Positions 23,442 through 34,500 of a DNA stretch of 64,000 nucleotides are shown piece after piece. How positions within the stretch are numbered: position 1 is the first letter of the stretch; the number at the start of each line of letters is the position of its first letter. The notes beneath the pieces are model-generated. The model searched no databases. It had not been told where the DNA came from and was given only the letters and a program-made list of their open reading frames with translations. Source of the DNA: Rhizoclosmatium globosum (lineage: Eukaryota; Chytridiomycota; Chytridiomycetes; Chytridiales; Chytriomycetaceae); NCBI GenBank assembly GCA_002104985.1, contig MCGO01000058.1, forward strand, positions 124,001-188,000, given 5' to 3'. The position numbers and the translations under genes are program-made.

Positions 23442-24544
23442 TCATTTTGGAATTTTGATCTTAAGAGTCTCACTTGACTTAATAAACTTTGCCTCGCAGT
23501 TATGAATTGACTTCATATTCACAGCGGGTATCGAGATGTTGTGCTTCGAGGTTGAAACTTCAATGATACCTTCCTTCAGATTGATGTTGATTTCCGACTG
23601 AGATTTCTGTGAAAAATTGTAAGTAGATATGCAATGGTGAAGAGAAATATAAGTACCGCATTGGGGAGTATACAATAGAAGATTTGATGCGTGGCTGATT
23701 CTTTTTGACTCCAACTTGCCTCTGAATTTACAACTTGAATGATAGGCGTTTGATTTGGAGCAGAGTGTGACTTTAGATTCACAACAGGTTGAGACGTTAG
23801 CTTCAGAGAAGAGAGTCCAGATTCCTCAGCACTTTCTGCAACGACTTTCACATCATTCTTCTTTGCAATGTCTGCATCCGATAAAGGCTTTCCATTCTCC
23901 CAACCAAACGGTCCCTTGTATTCATTTTCATAGATTTTGTTCGCTGTAAAATATAGAGTAAATCGCGTGAACGAATGTCACTAACTTACTTCTCTTTAAC
24001 AGTTTCACTCCATGGGTCTCATCGATGCAGTCAATTACGAGATTAATGATGTCAGATTTAAAAAATGAGTCTTTGTTGCACTTTTCAAGGACAGCAGGAT
24101 TGATAAGCGCATCAACAACTTTGGATTTCTTGTCTAGGACAAAGACATAAGTCAGGCACAAATCAGACCGTTCTTTTACCTTCTCCCGTTCTAATTTCAG
24201 ATAAACATACTGGAATATTTAGGGGATCATGAGCTGGCGGAGCCTCAAGTTTATCTGTCACAGCAATATTGATATGGTACACTTTTGCGATGTCAGAATT
24301 GAGCTCTTTGGTTTCCAAACGGAAGCCAGGTTTTATATGAGATTCTTCTGGCGTGTTGGCGCTCTCTGTGACTGACTTTATGTACTCGTGATATGCCTTT
24401 GAAGTTTCCACACTTTAGTGGCCTGTCAAACTTAAGTCACAAAGAAACCTGAGGGTCAGTGGCCGCCAGCTCATCCAGCTGCTTCCATATTTTGGATCCC
24501 TTTTGCATAAGTTCTTCAGGTGTGAATTGCTCAAGGGGGTTCAT
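23442..24544 (-). CDS. PIH1D2: PIH1-CS domain protein, PIH1D2-like
   Basis: PIH1-domain proteins are HSP90 co-chaperone adaptors in R2TP-like complexes; several, including PIH1D2 relatives, act in preassembly of axonemal dynein. Exons are 24449..24544, 24180..24396, 23990..24133, 23657..23943 and 23442..23606, giving 302 aa. The N-terminus SKIWKQLDELAATDPQAYHEYI resembles PIH1D2. The PIH core follows: KPGFRLETKEL, INIAVTDKLEAPPAH, VCLSEIRTGEDKKSKVVDALINP. A CS-like beta-sandwich (INLKEGIIEVS, FIKSSETLKIKIPK) closes the protein. It suggests an organism that builds flagella. Assignment to PIH1D2 rather than another PIH subfamily is likely but not certain. Confidence 0.82.
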
Positions 24545-24635
24545 TCTGAGGGAATTTTGTTTTCCAAACAAACACGAGGTTGTATTATTCTCAGAAACAA
24601 AGAATCCGATATAGAAGTAAAATAACCTCAACAGT

Positions 24636-26319
24636 TTACTGCTTATCCGCCAATGCAGCAATCAAAGCAGCTCCTTGGCCCGAACCATCTCTAGCCTGCT
24701 CAAGAACAACATACTCAGCTGAGATTCCCAAAATCTCGCGCAAAGCATCACGCATACGGTTGGAGTAGTGTGGGTAGAGTTCAAACAAGGATCCATCAAT
24801 ACCGACGGTGCATCCATCAAGCTTGTTCATCTTGGTAACAACGGCAGCGATACCAGCAGCTGAGAGACGCGCACTTCTCTTACCAACCAGTTCACAAAGA
24901 GTTTTGACGAGGCGACGGTCAGCAAGAGTAGTACGAGGAATCTTCAACATATCCTCGAGAACAGTACGAGTATCGTTCAAGTCTAATGTGTGGTCACGCT
25001 CAATACGAGACATGAACGCGGTTTCAAAGTGGTTAGGCTTGTTCAGCTCTGGGGAAGCACCAGCTTTGAAGATCTCACCGGTCTTGACAAGGTCCACAAG
25101 AACAAAGCGGACAATCTCACCCAAGTACATTCCAGAAATCATCTTTTCGAAAGTGTACTTTCCTTGAACGTTCATGGTTCTGTCAACCTTGATATCATAT
25201 TTGTTTCTTGGAATAACAACTTGCTCGTCGTCAAACGCTCCCCACTCCATGTTAATAATGATTTCTTTGGCATCTGGAGTATCAGTTGGAGTGTACTTCG
25301 TAACATTCTCCATTCGCTCAACGTAAGCACAGTTCGTTCCAGTTCCAAGAATAACTCCAACGCGAGTCGATGGCTGAATGTAAGCGTGGGACATCAAAGT
25401 ACCAGTGGTATCGTTGACGAGAGCGGTTACATCAATGTTGAGCTTTTTGCGGTGGAATGCAGCCTGGAGGAGTGCAACGACATCAGCACCAACAACGCCT
25501 GAATTGGTGAATCCCTTGTTCCAAAGAATCAAGAAACCCTTGTTGATGGCAACCTGGTCAACGGCGAAAGAGAAAGTGAATCCAAGCTTGTATTTCTTGG
25601 TCAAGGCAGCTTGTCCGTTTTCGGCAATGAAGTTGTATACACAGTCAGCAAAAAAGTCAAAGAGCTCATTTCCTGGAGCAGCTTTTTGAGCTTCAGTGAT
25701 AGTGTGTTTCGATTGACGAACACGGGCACCGCTATATGAAACACGTTTTCAGCGACAGAGTTTGAAGGAAAAAGGGAGACGTACCTGTGACCGTCGAGGA
25801 CAACTTCGCAAACACGGAAGTTGGTTCCTCCCAAATCCAAGGCCAAAAAGGAACCAGTTTCGCGACCGGTTGGGCGGTTGACAACGTGTGAAGGGATCAT
25901 AAGAAGGGCTTAGAAATTGAAATGTAATTAGCAACTCCAATCCTTCAATTACTACGTAAATGTTATGAGCTCACTTTGGTTTTCAGACTGCAATCCTTTC
26001 TTCATCTCAACGAGGAAGTGTTTGACGATTTGGTTGAGCTTGTCGGTGTTGATGTTGAACATGCTGACGAGTCTCTCCACGGTTTCCTGGGCTGGAGAAT
26101 CATCACTCGACGTACCAGCAGTATAAACAGCTTGTGGGGCTGCACTGGCAACAGCCGCCGCCTTGATGGACTTGGCAAGCACACCCCCAGCATAGAGAGC
26201 GAAGATTGAAGAGCAAACGGCAATACCTTAGGACAACTCTGTTTAGTAACAAGGTTATTTCGATGAAGCACGTCAATACCAGTGGTAAGACCGAGGAGGA
26301 AGTGAGTGTTGTCCGCCAT
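24636..26319 (-). CDS. Hexokinase-family sugar kinase with N-terminal membrane anchor
   Basis: This ATP-dependent hexose or hexosamine kinase has 503 aa. Exons are 26280..26319, 25975..26226, 25785..25908 and 24636..25731. The spliced N-terminus carries a hydrophobic stretch (about residues 7-31: FLLGLTTGIAVCSSIFALYAGG), unlike soluble yeast hexokinases and reminiscent of anchored plant forms. Conserved: MIPSHVVNRPTGRE, LALDLGGTNFRV (phosphate-1), LGFTFSFAVDQ (usually FSFP), the catalytic Asp in NDTTGTLMSHAY, GVILGTGTNCAYVE, NMEWGAFDD and the C-terminal adenosine region. It sits beside GlcNAc-6-P deacetylase and GlcN-6-P deaminase. As the Candida NAG cluster also pairs a hexokinase-family GlcNAc kinase with these two, I infer GlcNAc kinase activity is possible; ordinary hexokinase is the alternative. 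Confidence 0.92.
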
Positions 26320-26509
26320 TTTGGTGAGGTTTTTTGGAGGTGTGAGTCACAACGAAGACCAATCACGTTCATTTCAGAGACACTTATGAGGCGCCTACTG
26401 ACTCAAATATCATGATCTAGGTGATCTATATGGATTATGATTCCGTATTTATTAGACGAACAATAAAAAGCGCAAATGAACCCGACGGAAAGGGCCCTCT
26501 AAAATTCCA

Positions 26510-28812
26510 CTAAAATTCCACCTTTTCTCCATTCACATACACACTGGCAATGTTGAAAACACTTGGATCCTTCTCGTCAAATCCGTCCAAAATAACAAAG
26601 TCTGCATCAGTTCCGGGCATCAAAGTTCCCTTTCTGTGCTCCAATCCAATACATTTGGCAGCGTGCAATGTGGCGGCGTTGATAGCTTGAGCCAATGTGC
26701 ATCCGGTGAAGCGAACAAGGTTTTTGATACATGTTGGCATTGTCACGACACTGTTCAAAACATCATTTTAGACAACGATTAGACGCAAATTATCGTGAAC
26801 TTCTCTTACCTTCCTGCAATTGTTTCAGTTCCATCAATTACGACCTCGACTTCACTCTTTCGGCGGACTGTCATTGTTCCCAAAGTAAAGATTTCACCAT
26901 CAACTCCAGCAGCACTGATTGCATCTGTTACGAGCACACATCCTTCTGGGTGAGCAACGTAGGCGATTCTTACACTGGATGGGTCGGCGCTGAGAGGGAA
27001 TGTAAGAATTATGGGTTTCGGCAAATAACTGATGACGTACTGAACACCATCCGTGATAATTCCATAAAATGGCTTGTCAACGGGGCAGTTTTGCAAGGAA
27101 GATCCAATGAGTCCAACTGGTCCCGGGTCTCGGTGATGGAACTGAAACACAACTGTCAGACACATCTGATCAAGGCCGAAGTATGTTAAAGCTAAAACTT
27201 ACTGGTTCCATGGCGTTGAATAAGTGTGTAATCATAGATGCCTATATTATCAAACCATATTTGTAAGCAAAAAGATAAGCCAGATGGACATGACAGGAAC
27301 ATACCCCGGCAGCAACGGCAGCTTCAGCGTCCTTGTAGTTGGACTTTGTGTGTCCCAAACTCACGACAATCTTACTTCTCTGCTTCAATTCTTTAATACA
27401 GGCATGCAGACCTTCCAGTTCTGGAGCGACTGTGATGATGGCAATCGCACTGTCTGGCTCTTCGAGAGTGGGACCGTAACAGTCAATAAAGTCAGCGTAA
27501 CCGTTTGGAGCAGATCGAAGAACATCCACATCATGGGCGCCCTTCTTTTGTGATGACAAGAATGGACCTTCAATGTGGGCACCTGAGTGTATAGCCACAG
27601 TATGAGAACAGGACAGCCCCACCAAGATTCAAACTAACCAAGAACTTCAGCATGTCCAGATTTCTTTCCCTTTCGTGCGGCAATCTTTGGCAATACCTGG
27701 AAAAAACAAGATAAGGAGGTGTTATCAAGGTTATCGAACCCAAAACTTACACCGTGGTAGACTTCAGCAGGTGATGAAACGAGAGTTGGACAGAAGGATG
27801 TAACACCGTATTTGAGCAAACCCTTTGAGACCACCTCGAGTGATGTTTCGATATTTGGAATATCGGCAAAGTCATATCCAAAGAATCCTAGCAAACAAAG
27901 GCATAAGATTCTTTGTGAATACATGATTCGATAGAATCTGCTTCTGCTTATGGTATTCGAGGGTCCATTTAAGAATATCTGATAAGCCACTTTCACGAAC
28001 GCTATCCACACCATGCAAACATCCAATCTCAGATTCATGTGTATGAACAAATCTCAAAATTTTTGAGGGATGCAGGCACGTAGGCAAGCCAGATAGAGTG
28101 ATAATCGGAAGTGATAAGAAACGAACGAATCCTCACCGTTGATTTGAAGGTCCAAGAAACCAGGAGCAATAAGAGTCTTCTTTCCTTTGAAATCAATCAC
28201 TTCATCAGGTCCGTGCTCAGCTCCATAGAACAATGCGGCAGGATCCACAATCTTTCCGCCACGAACCCACAAAGTCTCATCCTTGATGATTTTGCCGTTA
28301 CGCAGGACATCACAGTGAGTAAACTTGATAATCTTTTGATATGGCTCTGGAATGTCAGTTTCCATGGCAGTCGGGGAGGAGGCACGGTCATGCTTCAACA
28401 TCTCGAGAGTTATTTCAAATGAGTCTGGGTGCTGAATAGGACGAGCCTTGTTTGAGAAGATGTGGTCTGACAAGAGATGTGGCCTGTGAGGATAGTTAGA
28501 TTAAGACAGGGGGCAGTGAGGATGGGAGAGATAAGGAGGGGGGAAAGCAGAACCAATCACACACCTTGAAGGCAGAACAGGCAGCACAGCATTCAGCCTG
28601 TGCTGTGTCAGAAAGCCGTAAGAAGGCTTCGTCGTTTTAAAGTCGGCATTCGCAGAAACGAGGACCGAGTCGCGCTTGATTGCGTGGAAGAACTCGCGCA
28701 TCTTCGAGGCCTCCGCCGATTTGTTCTGACCAATTGGCGTGCGAGGCTTCTTGGCGATGCCTGAACCAGTGGCCAAGTTGAGTTGGGAGTTGTTGGCCTG
28801 CGACGAGTCCAT
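26510..28812 (-). CDS. DAC1: N-acetylglucosamine-6-phosphate deacetylase with long N-terminal extension
   Basis: This enzyme removes acetate from GlcNAc-6-P, the second step of GlcNAc catabolism. Exons are 28565..28812, 28137..28483, 27751..27887, 27639..27696, 27305..27582, 27203..27241, 27041..27141, 26810..26989 and 26510..26750, giving 542 aa. Amidohydrolase motifs are seen: PGFLDLQINGFFGYDF, AHIEGPFLSSQKKGAH, VSLGHTKSNY, THLFNAMEPFHHRDPG, ITDGVHADPSSVRIAY (the His appears only after splicing), LVTDAISAAG and GTDADFVILD. About 130 residues precede the catalytic domain, from MDSSQANNSQ, with no homologue I recognise. The 249-nt second intron is the longest confirmed here. An 11-bp repeat (CTAAAATTCCA) overlaps the stop. 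Confidence 0.93.
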
Positions 28813-28992
28813 CTGGGGTTTCTTTGGTGGTGGTTGGTTGGTTGTTGGTTTCTTTTTCGATTTCAGAGAAGGGACAGCCAGAAAGCGAAAGTGTCAACGA
28901 TAACGGAAAAACAGTCACGTGACTCATCTGAAACCAGTAGAAAGCGAAAAGCGTCCTAATCTTGCTTTTTCTTGTCCCCGAATCCTATCACT
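28813..28992. promoter_or_regulatory. Bidirectional promoter of the GlcNAc catabolic genes
   Basis: This 180-bp region lies between the divergent start codons of the deacetylase and deaminase. It holds a perfect 12-bp palindrome AGTCACGTGACT at 28913-28924, flanked by direct repeats GAAAGCGAAA at 28881-28890 and 28940-28949. Co-regulation by one CACGTG-binding (bHLH-type) factor is inferred. Confidence 0.7.
28913..28924. promoter_or_regulatory. Palindromic CACGTG (E-box) element
   Basis: AGTCACGTGACT is a perfect palindrome centred near the middle of the 180-bp divergent region. CACGTG is the core site of bHLH factors. Its function here is inferred from position and symmetry. Confidence 0.65.
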
Positions 28993-30294
28993 ATGAGACT
29001 TATCATCAAGGACAAGTACGACGGTGAGCACTCCCTCGCCCTACTCTAGAATGCAATGATCTTCTTCGACTGAGGAATGCATTCTCTCGATCCGTCTCTC
29101 TCATTCCAACTGGACACTGAACTTACTTTGATACAGACGTCTGCCAATACACGGCCGAGTACGTCTTGGCCAGAATCAACGAATTCAACCCTACCGCTGA
29201 GCGTCCTTTCGTTCTTGGTCTCCCAACTGGTTCCTCCCCAATTGGAGTCTACAAGAAGCTCGTGCAGTTCCACCGTGAGGGTATGCTCTCTTTCAAGCAC
29301 GTCATCACCTTCAACATGGTGAGTCATACCTCTCTCTCTCTCTTCTCTTAAAACGTGTGGGACTCGGGCCCCGGAAGTGTTTCGGGATTGATAAGGACCA
29401 CTCCACCTTTAAACCTAGATAAGGCACATCTGAAACTGACTTCATCTCTTTCCCTTCAACTAGGACGAATACGTTCACCTCCCCCGTGACCACCCAGAGT
29501 CCTACCACTCTTTCATGTGGGAGAACCTCTTCAAGCACGTTGACATCCAACCACAAAACGTCAACATCTTGGACGGAAACGCCAAGGACTTGGAAAAGGA
29601 GTGTACCGAATACGAGGCCAAGATTGCCGCTGTCGGTGGAATTGAGCTCTTCTTGGGAGGTGTGTATTGTAGATCTCATTTTGACATGCCCAAAAGCACA
29701 ACCTCCTTCGCGTTTCAGAATTTAACTATCTACATCCCGCGCCCTCCTCATTCTTATGTTCACTTACTAAACTACCATACAACACAAAGGTATTGGACCA
29801 GACGGACACATTGCCTTCAACGAGCCAGGATCATCCCTCTCATCCCGTACCCGTATCAAGACTTTGGCCTACGAAACCATCATTGCCAACTCCCGATTCT
29901 TTGGAGGAGATGTCAACAAGGTACCAAAGCTTGCTCTCACTGTCGGAGTCGGGTACGTCGAATTTAAACGTTTTGTACCAAAAATGACTAACTCTGTGAC
30001 TCACAATTCAGAACGGTCATGGATGCCCGTGAAGTTCTCGTCATCATTTCTGGTGCTGGAAAGGCCTTGGCTCTTTCAAAGTGTATCGAGGACGGTGTGA
30101 ACCACATGTGGACTGTCTCTGCCATTCAGCTCCACCCACGTGGTATGATTGTCTGTGACGAGGACGCCACCCTTGAGTTGCACGTCAAGACTGTCAAGTA
30201 CTTCAAGTCTATTGAGAAGGTCCACAGCTTGTTGACAACTGAGGGAAGCAAGGTTGGTCTTGACGGAAAAGTCCGTTACAGCGAAGCCCAATAG
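28993..30294 (+). CDS. NAG1: Glucosamine-6-phosphate deaminase (isomerase)
   Basis: This enzyme converts GlcN-6-P to fructose-6-P and ammonia, the last step of GlcNAc catabolism into glycolysis. Exons are 28993..29023 (31 nt), 29137..29318, 29464..29659, 29790..29952 and 30012..30294, giving 284 aa, the usual length. Motifs: [21 protein letters not shown] (catalytic Asp), [23 protein letters not shown] (catalytic Asp/His/Glu, assembled across intron 3) and [20 protein letters not shown]. The first exon encodes only [10 protein letters not shown]. It is transcribed away from the deacetylase from a shared 180-bp promoter. AAATAAA-type polyadenylation signals follow the stop. Confidence 0.97.
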
Positions 30295-30360
30295 ATTGTA
30301 CTTTGCTTAGAACTCTCTATTATCAAATAAACATTTCTCATTTCTCTGTACAAGCCACCT

Positions 30361-31098
30361 CTAAAATAGTCGACACCATGTCGTTCCCTGTTCATCGCCA
30401 ATCCTCTCCCTGTCTTCCTCCCAAATAATAATCCTCCGTCCTTTCACTTTGTCGTACAATTCCCCAAAATAAGCACTGTTTGCATCTTCGCTCCCGCCAA
30501 TCCCCAAGTCTCGATAAGCGAGAATAAATTCATTTCGAGTCCTCTTCGTTGGCCGTTTTGTTTTGGAGCCATACAGTTCCTGATTCAAAAACAGTATCGC
30601 GAATAGAACATTAAGCAAGTAATCTTCAGATTTAAATTGATTCATGGCTACAGGATTACATTCCAGGTATCTTTCAGCAAACGCCTCCAAGAGCTTATCA
30701 ATCTTGCTGGCTTCTCCCGGAAACATAAGATGGTGCTCCGCAAGCTCGCATAAAGCTTCAAAGACGTCTTTACCTTCAAGATTAATCAGGGACATGAAAT
30801 ATTGGCGGACTTGTTTGATCTCGTCACTTGGGTCCGTTAGATAGATTCCTTTGGATGTTCGTTTCAATCCAGGTGTTGAATGTAAGAAAAATGCGATGGA
30901 GTACAGAGTCAGATGTTCGTCAGGGATTGTCGTTGGCGAAGGTGGCGTAAGCTGTGGTATCAGCCCATGTTCCATCCAGAACTTGATGGCATTACGCGGC
31001 GATCGGTCATAATAGCTTTGGAGATTGTTAGGATCAGGGGAGTTGAAAAGTGTTAGGCCTTCGAGAAATAGGTCAGGTTGACCTTGAATGTCGTTCAT
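30361..31098 (-). CDS. Small stand-alone Sec7-domain protein (putative Arf GEF)
   Basis: This single-exon gene encodes 245 aa, nearly all of which is one Sec7 domain. Order: IAFFLHSTPGLKRTSKGIYLTD (helices matching the IGxYL region), VRQYFMSLINLEGKDVFEALCEL, then MFPGEASKIDKLLEAFAERYLECN (glutamic-finger Glu conserved in PGEA), DYLLNVLFAILFLNQELYG (LNTDLHN equivalent, degenerate), NEFILAYRDLGIGG and LYDKVKGRRIIIWEED. Sec7 domains promote GDP/GTP exchange on Arf GTPases. No PH, DCB or HUS domains accompany it. The NQELYG replacement of the normally invariant NTDLHN could lower activity. The start is the first ATG; a TTG precedes it in frame. Confidence 0.8.
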   Translation of the reverse strand: MNDIQGQPDLFLEGLTLFNSPDPNNLQSYYDRSPRNAIKFWMEHGLIPQLTPPSPTTIPDEHLTLYSIAFFLHSTPGLKRTSKGIYLTDPSDEIKQVRQYFMSLINLEGKDVFEALCELAEHHLMFPGEASKIDKLLEAFAERYLECNPVAMNQFKSEDYLLNVLFAILFLNQELYGSKTKRPTKRTRNEFILAYRDLGIGGSEDANSAYFGELYDKVKGRRIIIWEEDRERIGDEQGTTWCRLF

Positions 31099-31543
31099 CA
31101 AATGTTTTCACTTCTTATGCAGACTATTAAATCTAGTAATTATCTTATTCAGACTGGATGAGCACAAAGTACAGTGTTTTAGAGTTTCGCGCGTCCGTTA
31201 TTGGTCCTCCCACCTGAGCTTATTACTTTTCTGTAATTCAGAGAAAAGAAGGACAATGCACTACCGTTATCGGCGAAATATTCCCCATATTTATCCGGTG
31301 CACGTTGATATTGTCGGACGGAACGGATCGGCTATGATCCGAGCCTGAGCACTCAACCAATGAACCAATAGTTTCACCGAAGATCGTATGATGTGAATTT
31401 AAATCATCAGCTGACAAAGGAACTGCACAGGTCTTTCCAGAGTCTTGTTGAAATCCACCCAGGAATCCACCCACGAGCCAAGCGCAAAGAAAAAAAACTT
31501 GCTCTTCTTCGCAACAGCATTTACTCAATTCAACTGAATTTGG
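31099..31543. other. Intergenic region between Sec7 protein and NNT
   Basis: This 445-bp gap lies between divergent starts. No coding sequence or obvious motif is supported. Confidence 0.5.
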
Positions 31544-34500
31544 ATGGCTACGTATTCGGTCCGTTTTCGGGTTGCTCTAACCCGTTCATTCGGATTCCGT
31601 CTTGCCTCGACAGTCTCCAACCCTCCGGCAGGTGTGTTGCAGCCTCGTAATGCTTCTCCCAGGTGACAACCTATTATAGCAGGCACAGCGTATGGATCTC
31701 TCGTCGTCGGAGCGCCAAAGGAATCATTCCTGAATGAAAACAGAGTGGCTCTCACTCCAGCAAACACAAAGCTTCTCCTCAAGAAAGGGTTCTCAAGGGT
31801 TCTTGTGCAGGAAGGAGCCGGTCTTGCCGCCCAATTCACAGACCAGATGTACAAAGGTGCGTGACATTCGTTGCTCGAGAATACAGTGCTTGGCTCAATT
31901 ACTTTCCCCAGACGCGGGAGCCACCCTCGTTCCATCTACTTCTGACCTTCTGCGTGAATCGGATATTGTTCTCAAAGTACGCCCACCATCTGTCCAGGAG
32001 GCTGCGCAGGTTAAAGAGGCGGCGACTGTCATTTCGTTTCTCTATGGTATGTTTTCAAGCATGCGACAAGTCCAACCAAACCATTAACGCTTTGATTAAC
32101 ACAGCTGCGAGAAATCAAGATGTGGTTGATGCGTTGAAGGCCAGAAAAGCGACCGCCCTTGGAATGGAAATGATTCCGTAAGTTGCTATTACGAGTTCTG
32201 ATGTATTAAACATATTATAATCAGTCGCATTTCGCGCGCTCAAGTGTTTGATGCTCTCTCGTCCATGGCAAATATTGCTGGTTATAAGGCTGTTCTTGAA
32301 GCCTCGAACCAGTTCGGGTCTTTCTTGACTGGTCAAATCACTGCTGCTGGTAAAATCCCTCCCGGAAAGGTTCTCGTCATTGGTGCTGGAGTTGCTGGTC
32401 TCTCTGCTGTTGTCACTGCTCGTCGTCTTGGTGCAATTGTACGTGCATTCGATACTCGTTCCGCTGCACGCGAACAAGTAGAATCTCTCGGCGCTGAGTT
32501 CTTGGAAGTCACGGGTATTCAAGAAAGTGGAGATGGCGGTGGTGGATACGCTAAAGAGATGTCGAAAGAATTCATTGAGGCAGAGTACAAGCTTTTTCTT
32601 GAGCAGTGCAAGGAAGTCGATATCGTGATTACCACAGTACGTATTTGGTTTTCATGAAACGTTAATGAGCTCATATTTGCGCTCAGGCATTGATCCCTGG
32701 AAAACCAGCGCCGAAACTCATCAAGGAATACATGGTTGCAGCAATGAAACAAGGATCTGTCATCGTTGATTTGGCGGCTGAAATGGGTGGAAACTGTGAT
32801 CTCACCAAACCTGGCGAAGTCTTCATCTCCCCAAATGGTGTCAAGATTGTTGGATACACAGACTTGCCATCTCGCTTGCCAACCCAATCTTCGAACCTTT
32901 ACTCAAATAACATTACCAAGTTCCTGCTCTCTCTTGGAAAAGATTCGCACTTCCATATTGATATGGGGGACGAAGTAACCCGTGGTGCCATTTTACTCAA
33001 CCAAGGTACTTTGGTTCCACCAGCTCCTCGGCCAGCCGCTCCGCCTGCCCCAACGACTTCAGCTACATCTGATAAAAAGAAAGATGAAGAAGTTAAGGCC
33101 CTGACACCATTTGAACAAAAGTCTCAGGAAGTAGCTGCAATTACTGGTGCATCTACTGCATTGATGATTCTTGGAAAAGTCACTGGTGGTGCTTTTATGG
33201 CGGGAATGACAACATTCACTCTTGCTGGATTGATTGGATACCGCGTTGTTTGGGGCGTGACACCTGCACTACACTCCCCTCTTATGTCGGTCACAAACGC
33301 AATTTCTGGTATAGTTGGAGTTGGAGGAATGTTCTATATGGGTGGTGGTCTTGTTCCATACACGTTCTCTCAGCTTTTGGCTGCATTGTCGGTTTTATTG
33401 GCAAACATCAATGTGTTTGGAGGCTTCGTGATTTCTCAACGTATGCTTGACATGTTCAAGAGAGAAGGAGATCCTCCAGAATACTCTTACTTGTACTTGG
33501 CGCCTGCTGCCGTGTTTGGATTTGGCTTCTTGTCAAACTTGGGTGCTGCTGACGTAAGTGGATTGGTTCAGGCTGGTTATCTTGCTTCGACGCTACTCTG
33601 CATGGCTTCATTGACAGGTCTTGCGTCTCAAGCCACAGCTAGAGCCGGCAATGCGATGGGAATTCTTGGTGTTGGGTCTGGTATTGCTGCTGCTCTACTT
33701 TCAGTTGGATTTTCACCTTGGGTTCTTGCTCAGTTTACCATCCTTACTGGTGTAGGAGCTGCTGTTGGTATTTACTTTGGTCGGAAAGTGACTCCCGTTC
33801 AACTTCCTGAAACTGTTGCATTGTTGCACTCTGTTGTAGGTTTAGCTGCTGTCTTCACTTCCATTGCTGCATTTGTTGCCCATCCTGTGGGTGCAGCCTT
33901 ACCTAAAGTTATTGCTTATCTTGGAACTTTTATTGGTGGAATTACTTTTACCGGATCCCTTGTTGCATATGGAAAGCTGGCAGGAACAATGAGTAGCAAA
34001 CCACTCGCTCTCCCAAACAAAAACTTGATTAATATTGGACTTGTGACTGCGAATGCGGCCTTAATGGTTCCATTTTTGACAACTACTTCTTGGGTTGCTA
34101 TTCCCATTCTCTGCTTGCTTGGAAACGTAGCACTCTCATTTGTCAAAGGATATCATCTGACAGCTTCAATTGGTGGAGCTGATATGCCTGTTGTTATCAC
34201 TGTCTTGAATTCTTACTCTGGTTGGGCACTTTGTGCTGAAGGCTTCCTGCTCGGAAATGATTTGCTTTCTGCTGTTGGATCATTAATTGGTGTATCTGGT
34301 GCAATCCTCAGTTACATTATGTGCAAAGCAATGAATCGATCTATTTGGTCTGTAATTTTTGGTGGTTCCTGGAATACAGCCGCTCCTGTTCTTGGAGAAG
34401 CTACTACAGCAAAGACAGGACCTGTCATTGAAACATCTGTTGAGAATATTGTAGAAGATTTGGCTAATGCTGAGACTGTGATTATTGTACCAGGATATGG

